Assembly: GCA_028829895.1 (NCBI GenBank) | Contig: CM054179.1 | Span: 35,774,617 to 35,838,616 of the forward strand | From: Sinotaia quadrata | Lineage: Eukaryota > Mollusca > Gastropoda > Architaenioglossa > Viviparidae | Direction of reading: 5' to 3' | Length of the DNA stretch: 64,000 nucleotides | Part shown: positions 12,750 to 26,798 of the stretch, piece by piece | How positions within the stretch are numbered: position 1 is the stretch's first letter | Layout of the letters: each line of letters starts with the position of its first letter | Notes under the pieces: generated by a model | What the model was told of the DNA's origin: nothing | The model's input: only the letters and a program-made list of their open reading frames with translations | Databases searched by the model: none | Made by a program: the position numbers and the translations under genes

Positions 12750-15700
12750 TTTGAGTTCACAAATGATTTCACATTCACATTCGACTTCGGTGCGGTACAA
12801 GACGTACTGTGTTTCTGAAGTGTGCTGTTCAATGCACTGATACTTCAAAATGTTATTTAAATATTATAAAACTATACAAATGCAATCACACCTAAAACAA
12901 TAACATTTTAATTGTTTCTGAACAGTTTATCATGTACATACTACAAAAGCTAAAAATAAATTTGATGAAAAATGTTTTATTCATACCAAAGCAAATACAG
13001 AACCATGTAACAAAGCAAGAAACTTTTTGTTTTAATTTAAAGGACGTACAGATCACATTTTCCTCTATTTCAAAACGAAATACATAGTTATTTAACACAA
13101 AATAGCAACAAGCTTCTTACAAAAACATTTTTAAGCTGACTGAAGCCGTAAGCAAGTGTGACAAGGTGAATTGTTAGGAAAGAAAGTATGATTAATAAGT
13201 ACTTTTCCTGCTTCCATTTCATTCTTCATTGGCTATAATTATTAACAGTAGTTATTATGAACTGGATCTCAGTTTATTATATTTATTTGAACATTTACAC
13301 TTTCTTAAAAATACTTTTAAAAATTCAATCTATATTATAAAGTCGCAGATTTGACTGAAAAAGTATGTTTTACTTTTGCTGAATACCTACAGAGATGCAA
13401 TAATCATTAAAAAAAAATTAATGTATAAAAGAATTACATAATATTAATTAAATTACTGAACAGTATTTTAAAATTAAAAATTAATGAAGAAAATATTTAT
13501 TACCATTGACAATGACATATTTTCCTCCACATATTTAACAATTCAAATATTTCACTTTTCTTCAGACTTGAAGAACAAATGTGCTGTCGTCAATCGTTTA
13601 CTTATACAGGTACTTCACAAATGTTTTATGAAGAATGTTCACTCCATGAATCAACCCTATATGACAATAAATTTTAACACTGCCCCATGTAATGAATATT
13701 AAGTATTAATGGTCTGTTCCCCTATTACATAAACAAAAATGCTGATAAAAGAAAAACTTTTAATGGCAGCAATAATTTTAAAATAATAAAATAAAGATAT
13801 ATTGTTCTTTTAAATCAACATTTTCTCTTTGTATCATTTTTATCTATTTTATTTGAAATTATTATTATCAATAATTTGCTACTCCTTGAAATGATTACTT
13901 CTTATAATAATATAATACAAGTGTTTCATACTATGAATTAATTCTATAAGTGTCTGTGAACTGTGCAGATGATACGCACCATGTAGCAAACATTTGGTCT
14001 CGTGTTAGCATTCATGTCTTGTGAAAGAGGCAAACCCTTTCCATTTTCCAAGATTATATTCAGACCACTTAAAAGTGTTTAACTTTTGTACATCAGAAGT
14101 AATTTAAAAGAGCAGGTAAAACCACTAAATAAAATATTTTTATTAGGATCAAACCAAAATGCCTAAAGCACTTTCTTTAACTGGAATGCACCTGGACTTG
14201 TGTTTGTTTGGGAGAGATGGGGTTTGTTTTTTGTTTAAAGTGTGAAAGAATAAAAAGTATTAAATGTGAAAAAAAATGAAATGATTATTTCTCTTACTCC
14301 TAGTTTTTTCTTAAATCTTTTACTGTGGCAGATAAGTGTCCTTATTTGACAAATTATGTTAAAGTTTATTTTATAAATATTCCTTTGAAAAAACACATTT
14401 TAATCTATGCTCCTCAAAGTTAGATTCACAATTAAGTATCACAGTCAATTTATCAGTATTCTTTCAGAAAGGAAAAAACACGTAAGTATTGGGAGTTCCG
14501 GATTAATGATGTGATTTCTAGCATACACTTTTTCAAATGAATGATTCACTTCCAGTCACTTTATGCAAATATCCAATTCATTTCACTTTATTTTTTTAAT
14601 TTATGTTTTTCATATATGTTTTTGAAAACCTAAACAATTTTGTATATTTAATTAAAAATGCATTTGTGAAAATCTAAACACTTGTTATCCACATAGGAAA
14701 ACTGTCTGCAAGCTTGACAATTCTTTTACAAGACAAATGCATATAAATGAGACCTAGTGTGAAATTACAAGTACAAAGCTGCTACTATGCAAACTTAGAT
14801 TTTTAAATAAAATCTACCGAACTATTCATAATAAAATATATCATAATATTCTATTACAAAATCTATTAAAATGTTTTAAAATAACATCTGTCATAATATT
14901 TTATAATAAAATACATAGGATCAATATAATTAAATGACATGATGTTTTAAATTAAAATTTATTTTAAGATTTTAAAATTAAATCCATCAAGATGTTTTAT
15001 AATAAAATCTAATGATAATCATCTAATATAAAATCTATGATAATGCTATTTTAAAAAATGGCAGTAACAGAAGTGGAAATTAAAATGCATTATATCTTCA
15101 AGTGCTAAATTCATGGAGTATTTGCTATATGACTGTCATATATTTAATATTTATATGTTAGAAGTAAAGATGAAAGAAATTAAAAAGGTACAAATACTTT
15201 TAACAAATTTTTATTTTATTTGTGAAGAAAGTTTTTTAATGACAAAATTGAAAAATAATAAAATCCACATTACAAAGAAACTGATAAGCAAAAGAAATTA
15301 GGTTTTTAATACTAGTACGGTGAAGAGAGACAAAATATACAAAAGCAGATCTACACAGTACAGTAGGGAAATCAGCTACTGAAAACAAATTATGTCTGTA
15401 TAGATTATGCAAGTGAAAAAATGCTGTTGTGAAACTTGTATACATTTTTTATTTCCATATTCTGTAGGTGGAAGAAGTGTTAATGTCTGCTAAGTGTGAC
15501 TACAAATCATAAAACAGAAATGCAGGAATAATATAAAAATATGATAGTTTGGGTTAAAATATATCTAATTATTTTAAGTTTTAATTTAATTTAATTACCT
15601 TAAGTTATTTTTAAAACAATACAAAACATTTCCTATTTACAGCCTATTAGTATTATCAGTTATATTATGCACTTAGCAAGGTGCCAAACCATCTTTTACA

Positions 15701-16735
15701 AAATGAAATTCGTGCCTCTGTTAGGGTATGCCAAGTTGACATCACTACATTAATATTCCTTTTAATAATAATATGAACTTACTACAGTGTAGCTGTCCAA
15801 GTGATTCACACTTTATCAGCACCAATTAACTAATTCATATGCATTTCTCTTCCAAATTATCACTTATAAAAACATACATCTATTAAGTCAAGTTCTTTCA
15901 AGTCAATGGCAATAACATTTTCATCATGTCTGAGACAGGAGCAACACTTTCTGTTATCAGTATTTTGTTTGTGCCAGTAGTGACACAAAAATCTGCCATA
16001 TTAAGACAGTAAATCAGTTCTGTTGTTACCACAAAACATGACTGACAGTAGCAGTTAAAGACCTGTTTTTATTTTTGCATTCCAGTGAATAAGTATTAGT
16101 TATGGTGGAGGGTTTTTTGTGGTTTTTTTTTGATTATCAACTTGAAATGTTCAGGCTCTTCCATGTGAAATAACAAACTTAAATGATGACAAGTTTTATT
16201 AGTGTAAATTTAGCACACATAGACTTCATTGTAGAAAAAGTCTAAAGGTTGGATATTATCATAAACAACAAAACTTAATTGCATGCATATGCACATAAAA
16301 ATATTTAAAGAATTTGTACAAATTGCAAATACTTGAAATAGTTTCCATGTATTTACAAATTCAATAACTTTAATTTCTTGCCTGGGACTCTAATGAACAG
16401 CATATTTCAAAAGATGTCTGAGCAAAAGCTTGAATTTCAACAATGTCAGACTGCTATTGGAATACAACTGTGTCGTGTACACACCCACACATCATAAACA
16501 AAAATAAAATATGAATTATTTCATCCTTAAACATAATATTACTAGGATATCAAAAGTGATATTGAAACCAGTTAAATAACATAAGAACTGACACTGGTAA
16601 ATGGAGAGTTTATTTTAAAGTTTTAAACAGGGCAATATGTGCAATGAAAAGTATCTGAAAAATATTTATTACACAGTATTGCACACAAGTGACCACAGTT
16701 GTTACATAGCCTGCCAGTCTGCCAGTTGTAGGCAG

Positions 16736-16799
16736 GGAAGCAGGCAAGCAAATAGACACAGACAGGTGGGCAGGTAGGCAAGTAGACAGACAGACAGAC

Positions 16800-16849
<50 letters not shown>

Positions 16850-16881
16850 GTAGATAGGTAGGTAGGTGGATGGATAGATTC
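16736..16881. repeat. Compound GACA/GATA/GGTA microsatellite
   Basis: GCAG/GACA units grade into about twelve GATA units and then GGTA and GGAT units. The minus-strand frame is an artefact of the repeat. Confidence 0.95.
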
Positions 16882-18583
16882 TTCAATTCATTTTTAATAC
16901 ACAATGTGTTCTGTTCATAGATTTACCGTAAGACAGGTTCAATTTATGATAAATTACCTAATTTTTCCAAATCATAGTTTTAGTTTATCCAGGTACAATA
17001 ATTGCATACTAAATACATTTGTCTTTTCTTCTGAACAATTAATTAACCAAATAAAGATTTAAAAGATGAACTGAAAAACAATGATAGACCAGGTTTGTAT
17101 CTTTCAACTCTATAATATAAAGAACATAAATATAAAGTAGACAAGATCATGATATAAATGTTTGACATGTTTTATGCAAAAAATTATAATCAAACTTTAT
17201 ACAAACAAAAGTGACAATGAATAAAGTGAGTAAATATTATATTATTTTTTTCAAGTCTGGATTTCTGACATTACTGTCACAAAACTATTAAAATTTTTAA
17301 GGTGAGATTTTTATCCTTTGACTATAAAATGAAATGGAACTATTAATTTCTTTATATCTTATTCAAAGACTTATTCACAGTGCACAAAATAACTGCAACA
17401 CATTTTTTCTTTAAAATATAATCAAATAATGGATGCAACAAGACAGAAGCAAACCTATCATCAGCTAAGGATAAATATATTATTAGTAGGGCAAAATTGC
17501 ATTAAAAAGTTATAAATCTGCTTATGGACAGTGGCCCTCATTCACAGGTTTACAATATTTAGCACTGATTATCTATTAAACAAGAAACTATTGGAAATGT
17601 GCTCAACTATGATGGAAGGACCATTTATTATTAAAATAATTCAATCACTAAGAATCTGAAAACTCATGCAGTCTTTATTTTCTATCTATTTCCTTTGTAC
17701 AAAATGAGAATATAGGCATACTTTGTATAAACAAACATAAAAGAAAACTTTCTCTCTTTCAGTATGCATAAGTGATTCTCTCTTTAAAATCATTAAAGGG
17801 TTTACTTAAAATGCACAATTACAAAAGTCTTGAGAATTAAAAACCAAGAAACTGAAGAGTGATTTGGGCACAGTTAAAATGTATTCCTGTGCACACCAAT
17901 GAAAATATTAAGCTAAACATTCAGGCTGCTTTTGCAATGTATCCCTAAGTCGTCTGAGACAACTTATTGTTTAGAATGCAATCAGTGAGTGATCAACTGA
18001 GAGTATTACAGTGTGCACTTAACTTAGCCAATCTTCTTTTTAATCAAGCATAGGGCGTTCATACACAAACATATGCAAAGATGTTTTCTCGCCTACTGGC
18101 CTATAAGCAATTGAATTTACATTGTGAAATATTCAATGTATGTTGTGCACCAAACACACTAAATATAGCGCTGTGTTGTAACAAAAGTTACAAGCAACAA
18201 CAATCTCCAACAGACCTAGAAGGAATTTAGAGGAATTTGAGTGAATGGAATAGGCATATAATCTTTTCATTTAGCATTATCAATCTAGTAATTATATCTA
18301 ACCTAAAAATAAAATACAATTATTTATCAAAACAGACAGGTTTGCTGTGAATGTGAATTTGTTAAAAATTGAAAGACTTGGACAGTTGAAATCTGTTTGA
18401 CTTTTGTTCCAGATTACTTCCTTCTCTAGTATATATGTCAATATACTTCCAGTTCTCAATGTGCATGCAGTTATTTTCTTGAATATGTCTGAATATAAAT
18501 CAAAAATGCATCACTCATAAATATATATACTTATAAAACACCTAAAAACTCATGTATTGTGCTTTTCATGGATCTGTGTGTGT

Positions 18584-18691
<108 letters not shown>

Positions 18692-19348
18692 GAGAGAGAG
18701 ACAGACAGACAGCAAGATGATAAATATAAGGGGAAAATCAGGTCACAATTGATACATACATCTATTTTCCTCACATGTTTTGTTCTTCATTTTACAGTGC
18801 TCAGTACTTTATGAAAATTAAGTAAAAATCCAAACAAAATGAGACCCTCACATGAAAAAAAATCCCTACTCTGGCAAAGTCATATGAACACTACCACAAA
18901 CTGCCTGTTCCACTGTAGAAACATTTTTGGGGGGTATTCAGTTCAAACCACATTATTCCCCATAATGTCCACATTAATCAGCAGGAGAATGTGATTACAT
19001 TATTCCAATAACAGGTACATAAGTCCACATAAATCAAGTTTACAGAGTGTAATCAGAAATTAAATGTTTTTAATCTCCAACAAGCAAATCAGTAAAAGAA
19101 AGCAATTACAGGTAAACATTTAATTTTGTTGAAATGCATGAATAATGACCTGCAATTAGAATTTAATGGGTTTTCTGCAAAGAATTATACTATATGTATT
19201 AACATATTTTCTATTGTAAGCATATATATGCTTTTTTTCTAATTCAAAACTGTTTATGTGTATTTAAGTCTCGTAATATTAAACACTTTTTCTATTCTTA
19301 ACATACTTATTTCTTCAGTTCAAAACAGCATGAATTTTGTGTGCCTGT

Positions 19349-19389
19349 GGGGGGGGGGGGGGGGGGTAGGGGAGGTGTGGGGGGGGGGT
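19349..19389 (+). repeat. G-tract with quadruplex potential
   Basis: A run of 18 G followed within 10 bases by 'ggggagg' and a second run of about 10 G. There are enough closely spaced G-runs for an intrastrand G-quadruplex on the plus strand. The exact length is prone to assembly error. Confidence 0.7.
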
Positions 19390-20262
19390 ATCATTTTGTA
19401 AAAGTTAACTAATTTGGGGAATCCTTCATTCTTTCTTTTATCATGAGATGCTACATTCGCAGGAAAATGAAACACTTGAATTAGCTAACTAATGACCTTC
19501 CACGTGTTTATGTTCAAATGCTTGTTGCTGTTATCTTGAATGTTTAATTTTTTTCTATCAAGTTGACTTTTTATAAATATGAAAACATGGAGCAGCTTTT
19601 TTATTATTTAATGCATACTATTGTTTTTGAGTCCCCATTATTATTATTATTATATGCATTATGTATAAATTTTCTTGAAAATGTTCTGTTTGAAAGAAAC
19701 TCAATATGCTTTAGCAAGTCAAATTTCCTTTTACGATACAAGGAAGTTTTAAGACTATATAGAAATATGAATTACATAAATGACAAAAATCAAATGTGAA
19801 GTTAATTTCAAGTCAAATGTGGATACTGATTTATTTATTTTTATTACAATGCAAAATCCAAGCCTAGCAATACTATTTCATGAAAAAGTCTGATACACTT
19901 GATATACGAAACCATATGACACTACAAATATATGTCAAAATGAATGAATGGAAATGATCTGCACAGTTTCTCAATCACCTGCCTGAAATCAGTATTTCCT
20001 ATATTCTTGATTTCCATCCAAAGACTGTTCTTTTCCAGTTATGGGGTCAAAAAAGCAAAATGCTTATAAAGTTGGAGTTAATTTTATAGTCAAGGATATA
20101 ATAATGCAAAACTGTATTTTATCAGAATGCAAGTTGCAGGATTGCATTACAAAGTAATTATAATGACAGTAATTAAACAAGTACACCTTTTACCACACCA
20201 ATCAGACCTGTCACATACTGATATAAGACCTGTCACATACTGGTCTGTCACAAACTGGTGTA

Positions 20263-20310
20263 CTATGCCGAGGATTGCTCCACATCAGACTCAGAGGTTT
20301 GTACATCAAT
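20263..20310 (-). CDS. Candidate terminal exon of the tau-like gene
   Basis: On the minus strand a strong acceptor ('atttttttccag') is followed by 15 codons reading IDVQTSESDVEQSSA and then TAG. The exon opens with Ile-Asp-x-Gln, echoing the Ile-Glu-x-Gln/Lys start of the 90-bp repeat exons upstream. It is in the same phase 0 that they use, so it can follow any of them in frame, notably the one at 34682-34771. The acidic, serine-rich end is plausible for a C-terminal tail, but I see no specific match to known tau tails. The exon is very short, so chance cannot be excluded. Entered in phase 1 from the donor at 25728 it would give one residue and a stop. The repeat-poor block beyond it is a candidate 3' UTR. 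Confidence 0.38.
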   Translation of the reverse strand: MDVQTSESDVEQSSA

Positions 20311-20969
20311 CTGGAAAAAAATGGTGAAAGATAAGTATAATACAAGACGGATCTGTGTGTTTGTATGTGTGCATATACAACACAAAATCAATATATAGAC
20401 CCAACACTCTGTTCTTAACACTTTGATGATGTCTGAATTGCAAATTTATGCACAGCTCTTTTTATGCATACTGAAATATCTGAAGAAAGCCAATAGTAAG
20501 CATTTAACTACTGCCAAGAACAGAAACAAACAAACTAAATTAGCAAAAGTATGTGTGCATTAAATGGAATGGTTTTTAAAATCTGTAAAATGTGTATATT
20601 GCATCCAAATTCTGGATTAACAACAAAATGCACAAATGGTACAATGGAATAGAAGTACATAACAAAAAAGCAATAAGAAACAGCAAATATTGAAAGTCAA
20701 ATGTTAAAATAAAATAATTGCTCAATAATTTATAGAAAGAAAACTAATTAAAATCAAAAAGGATTTAAAATTTTCACTCTAATAACTGATTAAAACTCTG
20801 AACAATCTATGTATATAAATAAACTGCATTTGATATTCTTTCACTCCCCAGTTATCAGAATATTTTAAGAGAAACACTACATGATTCTAAATATATAAAC
20901 TGCTTCATGTGTCCTGACTTTGGTTTCACTGACATCTGCAAGCTGGTATTACTGACATGATGAGGAAAG

Positions 20970-21194
20970 AGTCCTACAAGTATAAGCTGGTTCCAGTGAC
21001 ATGACAAAACAGTTGTACAAATACAAGCTGGTTCCACTGACATGACAAAACAGTTGTACAAATACAAGCTGGTTCCACTGACATGACAAAACAGTTGTAC
21101 AAATACAAGCTGGTTCCACTGACATGACAAAACAGTTGTACAAATACAAGCTGGTTCTACTGACATGACAAAACAGTTGTACAAATACAAGCTG
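20970..21194. repeat. Minisatellite, 41-bp unit, about 5.5 copies
   Basis: The unit contains 'acaagctggttccactgaca' and 'gacaaaacagttgtacaaat'. The spacing is 41 bp (21021, 21062, 21103) and the central copies are identical. The minus-strand frames over it are periodic artefacts. Confidence 0.95.
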
Positions 21195-21799
21195 TTGTTC
21201 AGAAATTATGGCTTCTCTTCAATCACTGAGTCCAATAGATACATTACTTCCCACTGAACCAAAGAAGAGCAACTTCATTATGTGGGACTATTGGGGACCT
21301 AGGTCGATTCCTACAGAAAGAGCCAAACTGCTGCTCTTTGCTGTATTAATCAAGTATTTATTTGTTTACCATATGAAAACAATGGAGAAAACAGTGCAGT
21401 TTATCTACTTAAAAAGAGAAATGACTATGGAGTCAAATATTAATAATTATGATCATGATAGTGTAAAGGGAAGAAATGCAAAGTTTGTTGATCCAACACT
21501 GGGGAAAGTAGGGGAAGAAAAAAAAATTCTTAAAACAAGAAAATGAAAGAGAATTAATGTCATCAAACTTTACAAATTTCTCACTGGCAGTAAATTCCTT
21601 CTCCCCATTTATTTCTCCTGTCATTATTCCAGTATATGATACCAACATTTATCAATCACCACTAACCACTTACCACTAGCACCACCACTGAATGTGAAGT
21701 CCGGTCCAGCTGTCAAATTCAAAGTATGTAGCCAGAAAGTTTCCATCTTTCTCACTGCTTGAACTGTCTTACCCCATCCCACACAGACACTCAGAACTG

Positions 21800-21800
<1 letters not shown>
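21195..21800. other. No certain gene; isolated strong donor-like site
   Basis: A plus-strand frame of 112 codons (21208-21546) has no recognised content. On the minus strand a consensus-like donor GTAAGT occurs at about 21668, after a short open segment. No convincing acceptor or tau-like peptide accompanies it, so I do not call an exon. Confidence 0.3.
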
Positions 21801-21875
<75 letters not shown>

Positions 21876-21929
21876 GGTGCATGCGTGCGTGCGTGTGTGC
21901 GTGCGTGTGTGCGTGCGTGTGTGCGTGCA

Positions 21930-21968
<39 letters not shown>

Positions 21969-22008
21969 GTGTGTGCATGTCTGTGTGTGTGTGTTGTGTG
22001 TGTGTGTA
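21801..22008. repeat. Compound (GT)n/(GC)n microsatellite
   Basis: Alternating purine-pyrimidine sequence: a GT run, then 'gcgcgcgtg', then GCGT/GTGC units, then GT again. It has Z-DNA-forming character. The overlapping Cys-Val and His-Thr frames are artefacts. Confidence 0.95.
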
Positions 22009-23179
22009 AAAAAAATCAGTTTTTGCCCTTCTGTACCACTACACACATGAAGATGCATAAACATATTAACAGATTCATGGAAGGTGAACAGTTATCCGAT
22101 CTCTGAGGTAAAAGCATGCTCTGCAATTTCAAACTTTTTCTTTCTAATTTTAAATATGAAAGTGTTTCTTTTTCTATTTAAATGATGTAAATTTATTGGT
22201 TAAAACATCATATATATTTTCACACATTTCCTATTTGAAACAATAATTTGTATATACAACTTGACTACTTTCTGTTGAAATAATGTTATTTTGTGAATAT
22301 AATTGTGAGGAATGGCTTTGTAAGAACTGCTTACCCATAGCAGACAAATTCTATTCTAAAATTATCTGTGCTATAGTAATCATGTATTTATGTGACACTC
22401 TCTCTTCCATCCAAGAGTTAACATACTATAACATTTATGACATATAAGCAAGCATGTGCTTACTAGTTTATTATGTCAATCAGAGCCTGACAACTTCAAG
22501 ACTATGGCATGTGATGTTATCATATAGCTCTCTCAAGAAAAGAAGAGTGTGTCTATTGATTAAAGTACAGAGAGAAAAAAGTAAACCACTTAAAGTGGAA
22601 CTGTACATGTTACAAGTAATTCTTAAACTGGAACAACTTCTGCACAGAAATACATAGAAACAAAAATTTACACAGAATCTAGTCTATTACCATGAGTTAA
22701 GTGCTGATCGTGAAAGTGACTAAAGTATAGCAAACTAGCTGCGCATGTTTCTAAATCTTGTTAACTTTTCTTTTCTGTTTTTTTAATTTTTTTGTTATTA
22801 TTTTAAACATGCATTTGTTAGTGAAGTAATTTCTGTCATTTGTTTTCGTAGTCGAAGTGATAATCTAATGATTACGTCTTGTCCTCTGTTCGTCTATTTA
22901 TAATCGTCTTATATATCTATTCATAAACATTGATTCTCAGCGAAATCTGAGTGGGGGCCAGAGCCAAACTTGGCAACGTGCCAGTATATCTGCATAACAG
23001 TTGCAGATATACATAACTAACCAGTGACCCATGCTCTGCATCGGCACTTGAAGATGTCTTGTATCATAACTAATTATATATATTTGATATAATTCATTAT
23101 TACAAAGTCACCCCAGGGTACAACGGCGACAAGGTTGAATAAATATATGTTGAGGTATAACGAATAATGCTAATAAGTA
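22009..23179. other. No recognised feature
   Basis: AT-rich non-repetitive sequence, probably intronic if the exon at 20.3 kb is real. Confidence 0.4.
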
Positions 23180-24720
23180 ATATATGAGAATAAAAATAAG
23201 GGGTAGTCAGAAAATGCAATGCCAGTGAACACAATAATTGTCATGTTGAACTGCATTGTGGTAAAACACTAAATAGACAGTGTAGTTATAAGAAATAGCA
23301 CCATTGTGAGAAAACAAAAACATCAATTATATTATATATGATTAATAATGCCACTGGCTTAGTAATGATAACAACAAGATAGAAATGAAAGAATAAATAA
23401 ATACACAATGTTGTGATGGTGAATAACATCACTGTAATAGAACAAATACATTGTGTAGAGAGATGAATAACACCATTAGAAAGATATGTGTAGTCGTGAT
23501 AATAATGCCATAATGAGAGACTGAATACACAGTAAAGGCATGATTTGTAACCACTGTGTGAAAATAATTACATGATGAAGTCATGATATATAATGTCATT
23601 CTATGAGAATAAATAAGTGGTGTAGTCGAGATGATAATAAATTACTGGTACAATTATAATCAATAAATTCTATCTGAGAGATTAAATATAAGGTGTAGTC
23701 ATAATGAAATGCACCATAGTAACTGAATACAACACACAGAACAGTTATGATCAATTACATTTATTATGAGAATAAATATATGGTGTAGTCATTGAGGATC
23801 AGACTATAGAGTGTAGTCATGATGAAATGCACCATAGTAACTGAATACAACACACAGAACAGTTATGATCAATTACATTTATTATGAGAATAAATATATG
23901 GTGTAGTCATTGAGGATCAGACTATAGAGTGTAGTCATGATGAAATACACCACTGTGACTGAATACAATACACAGACCAGTTACGATCAATTATGTTACT
24001 GTGAGAGAAAAATTAATAAATATGCAGAACAGTTATGATAATTACGTTACTGTGAGAGAAAAATAAATAAAATCACAGAATAGTTATGATCAATTATATC
24101 ACTGTGAGAGAAAAAATATTTAAATACACAGACCAGTTATTATCAATTATGTTACTGTGAGAGAATAATAAATAAATACACAGATAGTCTTGATTAGTAA
24201 CACTACTGTGAGAATAAATATATGGTCTAGTCATAATGGATCAGACTACAAGGTGTAGTCATGAGAAAACACACTAGAACAGTAGAAGAGAATAAATATG
24301 TGGTCAAGATGAATAACACCCCACTGTACAAAAATGTATGTAAGGTGCAATCATGATAGATAATGCTACTGTGAGAAAATAAATATATGGTGTAGTATTG
24401 GTAACTAATGCTACTGTACTAGAATGTACGGTGTAGTTGTGGTGATTAAAACTATTGGGACAGAAATATACGGTGAAGTTATGGTGACTAACATCATTGG
24501 GAGAGAAATATATGATGTAGTCATGGTGACTAACACCACTGGGAAAGAATAAATATGCTTGCAGTTATGGTGACTAAGGCCAGTGGAAGAGAAATATACA
24601 GTGAAGTTATGGTGACTAACGCCATTGGGAGAGAATAAATACATGTATATATGTAGTCATGGTGACTAACACCATTGGGAGAGAAATATTCGGTGAAGTT
24701 ATGGTGGCTAATGCCATTCT
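23180..24720. repeat. Long degenerate minisatellite, about 50-bp unit
   Basis: Many diverged copies of a unit containing 'gagaataaatatatggtgta' and 'gtcatggtgactaac'. Inside it, a block of about 118 bp beginning 'gaaatgcaccatagtaactg' (near 23705 and 23823) is duplicated almost exactly. The 24.4-24.7 kb part has the best-conserved units. Confidence 0.8.
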
Positions 24721-24779
24721 CACGAGTACTGAATGGTCCTGCTAAAAATGTTTATTTAAAACAAATAAAAAACCAAACA

Positions 24780-25440
24780 CATCTTCACTGTGCTGATATC
24801 CATCATTAAGGCATACAAAAGTGTATGATTTAAACCATAATTATACATCTTGACTGCTGATAACCTTCATTAAGGTGTACAAAAGCATATGATTTAAACC
24901 ATACACAACTTGACTGAGCTGATAACAGTCATTAAGGCATACATATACAACTTGAATGAGCTGATAACAGTCACTTTTATGGCATACATATACGTCTTGG
25001 CTGTGCTGATAGCAGTCATTAAGGCATACAAAAGCATACAATTTAAACCAAACACATCTAGACTGAGCTGAAAAAAAGTCATTAAGGCATATATATATAT
25101 ATACATCTTGCTGATAACCGTCATTAACTAGGCATATATATATATATATCTTGACTGTGCTGATAACCGTCATTAACTAGGCATATATATATATATATAT
25201 CTTGACTGTGCTAATAACCGTCATTAACTAGGCATACAAAATCGTACGATTTCAATCATATACATCTTGAATGAGCAGATAACAGTAATTTTTAAGGCGT
25301 ACATATACGTCTTGACTGTGCTGATAGCAGTCTAAGGCGTACATATACGTCTTGGTTGTGCTGATAGCAATCATTAAGGCATATATATATATGTCTTGAC
25401 TGTGGTGATAACAGTCATTAAGGCCTACAGCAGCATACGA
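24780..25440. repeat. Degenerate minisatellite, about 60-bp unit
   Basis: About eleven copies share 'cttgactgtgctgataac' and 'cattaaggcatac', with TA-dinucleotide expansions. The minus-strand frames of 76-110 codons are periodic artefacts. Confidence 0.8.
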
Positions 25441-25721
25441 TATGTGCGTAATGGTGATTACCTCCTAAAAATGTTGAATTAAAATATTTTTCCACTCGAC
25501 ACCTATTTAGCGAAAACCTTTATCAGTAAAATAAATTTTAAAAATAAAGTACATGTATCTTAATTGTATTAATGTTCTCTTATTTAGATTTTAAACAAAT
25601 AGCAACACTATCTTTTATAAACTCTCGGGGTTTTTTTTTTTATAATTCTTTATAGCTAAAAAAATGAAATGGTATTTAACTATCTTAGATTTTCATCTCT
25701 CTCTCTCTCTTTTACACATAT

Positions 25722-26798
25722 TCACTCACATTTTCTGCCATCCAATGAACTGAAAGATGAAGAGCGACTACGGCTGAGGTCAGTTTTGGGAGGACTGCAA
25801 TCGACTTTGACCTGTGCGCGCCATACCAGGTGGTTGTTCTCAATGTGAATGTTTCCGCCGCCTGGCTTGTGATGGATATTCTCCAGGGATCCAATACGAG
25901 AACGTGCGTTCCAATTCGTTTTATTACGAGGAATGCTGATGATAGACTTGCGAGGGGTGTGGGTAATGTTATCAAGGGAGCCAACTCTAGACTTTGCATG
26001 CCATGTTACGTGATGGTTGATAATGTTGGTATTACCACCAGCGGGAACATGGTGGATGTTATCTAAAGAGCCGATGCGGGCTTCAGATCGCCATTTTTCT
26101 CGGAAATGAGGTACAGTGATGTCCCCTCCAGCAGGAACATGAGTAATATTTTCAAGCGATCCAATACGGGGACGCACGTGGTCAAAGCGCTGTTTATGGG
26201 TAACGACTTGAGCCCCTCCTGGAGTGTAGTGAACGAGCCCGAGAGCGCTGGTACTAGCGAGTGCACCGTATCTTGGCAAAGGTTTGAACTTGACGGATTT
26301 TCTTTGCAGGTTCGGATCAATGTGGGTACTGTGTGACCGGGGTGACTTGTAGTCAAGATAGTCCAGGGACCCCACCTTAGCCTTCGCCTGCCAGTGGAGT
26401 TTTTGAGTCGGTACCACCTTATCGCCTCCCCCTGGCTTGTGGTGGTAGTTGTCCAAAGAGCCGACGACGGCATTCACGCGGTCGCGCCATCCTAGATTGA
26501 TTGGGGGCAGTGCCGGCAGGGAATGGTAGTCATAGCGACCGATTATTTTGGACTGGGGCGATGGCATCCAGCCTGGTTTCAAAGAATTAAGTTTCACTTC
26601 TGACTCCACCATTGACTGAGTAAAAGTAGGGATGCCATCTCTTCGAGTCGTGCGAGTGATGGGAAAACGTTCCACAACCACATACTGACCGTTCTTCCGC
26701 TGTTTGATGGAAACGTCATAGCGCTTGGCGTCCGCCACGTACTGAACATCGCGCACAGCAGACGGTCCGTACTTTGGTGTCGGAGATGGCACTGACAT
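25722..26798 (-). CDS. Seven-repeat tau/MAP-like microtubule-binding protein
   Basis: The ORF encodes 358 residues from the ATG at 26798 (in-frame TGA upstream; purine at -3). Residues 1-105 are basic and unassigned. From about 100 to 332 there are seven tau/MAP2/MAP4-type repeats: GSL-type cores begin near 113, 143, 178, 213, 243, 273 and 303, a strict 30-residue spacing except around the degenerate third repeat. Most have K/R-V/I-G-S-L, and several end in PGGG or PAGG. In tau the K-x-G-S serine is a MARK/PAR-1 phosphorylation site. The tail is Ser/Arg-rich. A GTGAGT donor (25728-25729) lies within the last codons, so an exon may continue in phase 1. It lies about 7.9 kb downstream of the 90-bp repeat exons on the same strand. 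It may be their 3' exon, an alternative-promoter isoform or a tandem paralogue. Base composition is visibly richer in GC than the flanks. Confidence 0.85.
   Translation of the reverse strand: MSVPSPTPKYGPSAVRDVQYVADAKRYDVSIKQRKNGQYVVVERFPITRTTRRDGIPTFTQSMVESEVKLNSLKPGWMPSPQSKIIGRYDYHSLPALPPINLGWRDRVNAVVGSLDNYHHKPGGGDKVVPTQKLHWQAKAKVGSLDYLDYKSPRSHSTHIDPNLQRKSVKFKPLPRYGALASTSALGLVHYTPGGAQVVTHKQRFDHVRPRIGSLENITHVPAGGDITVPHFREKWRSEARIGSLDNIHHVPAGGNTNIINHHVTWHAKSRVGSLDNITHTPRKSIISIPRNKTNWNARSRIGSLENIHHKPGGGNIHIENNHLVWRAQVKVDCSPPKTDLSRSRSSSFSSLDGRKCE

Noticed and set aside
20855..21190. 111-codon minus-strand frame with internal peptide repeats
   Set aside because: It is the 41-bp minisatellite read as protein; all periodicity follows the DNA unit.
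21660..21760. Possible minus-strand exon before a GTAAGT donor
   Set aside because: No convincing acceptor, no resemblance to tau repeats or tails, and its phase would not suit the candidate terminal exon.
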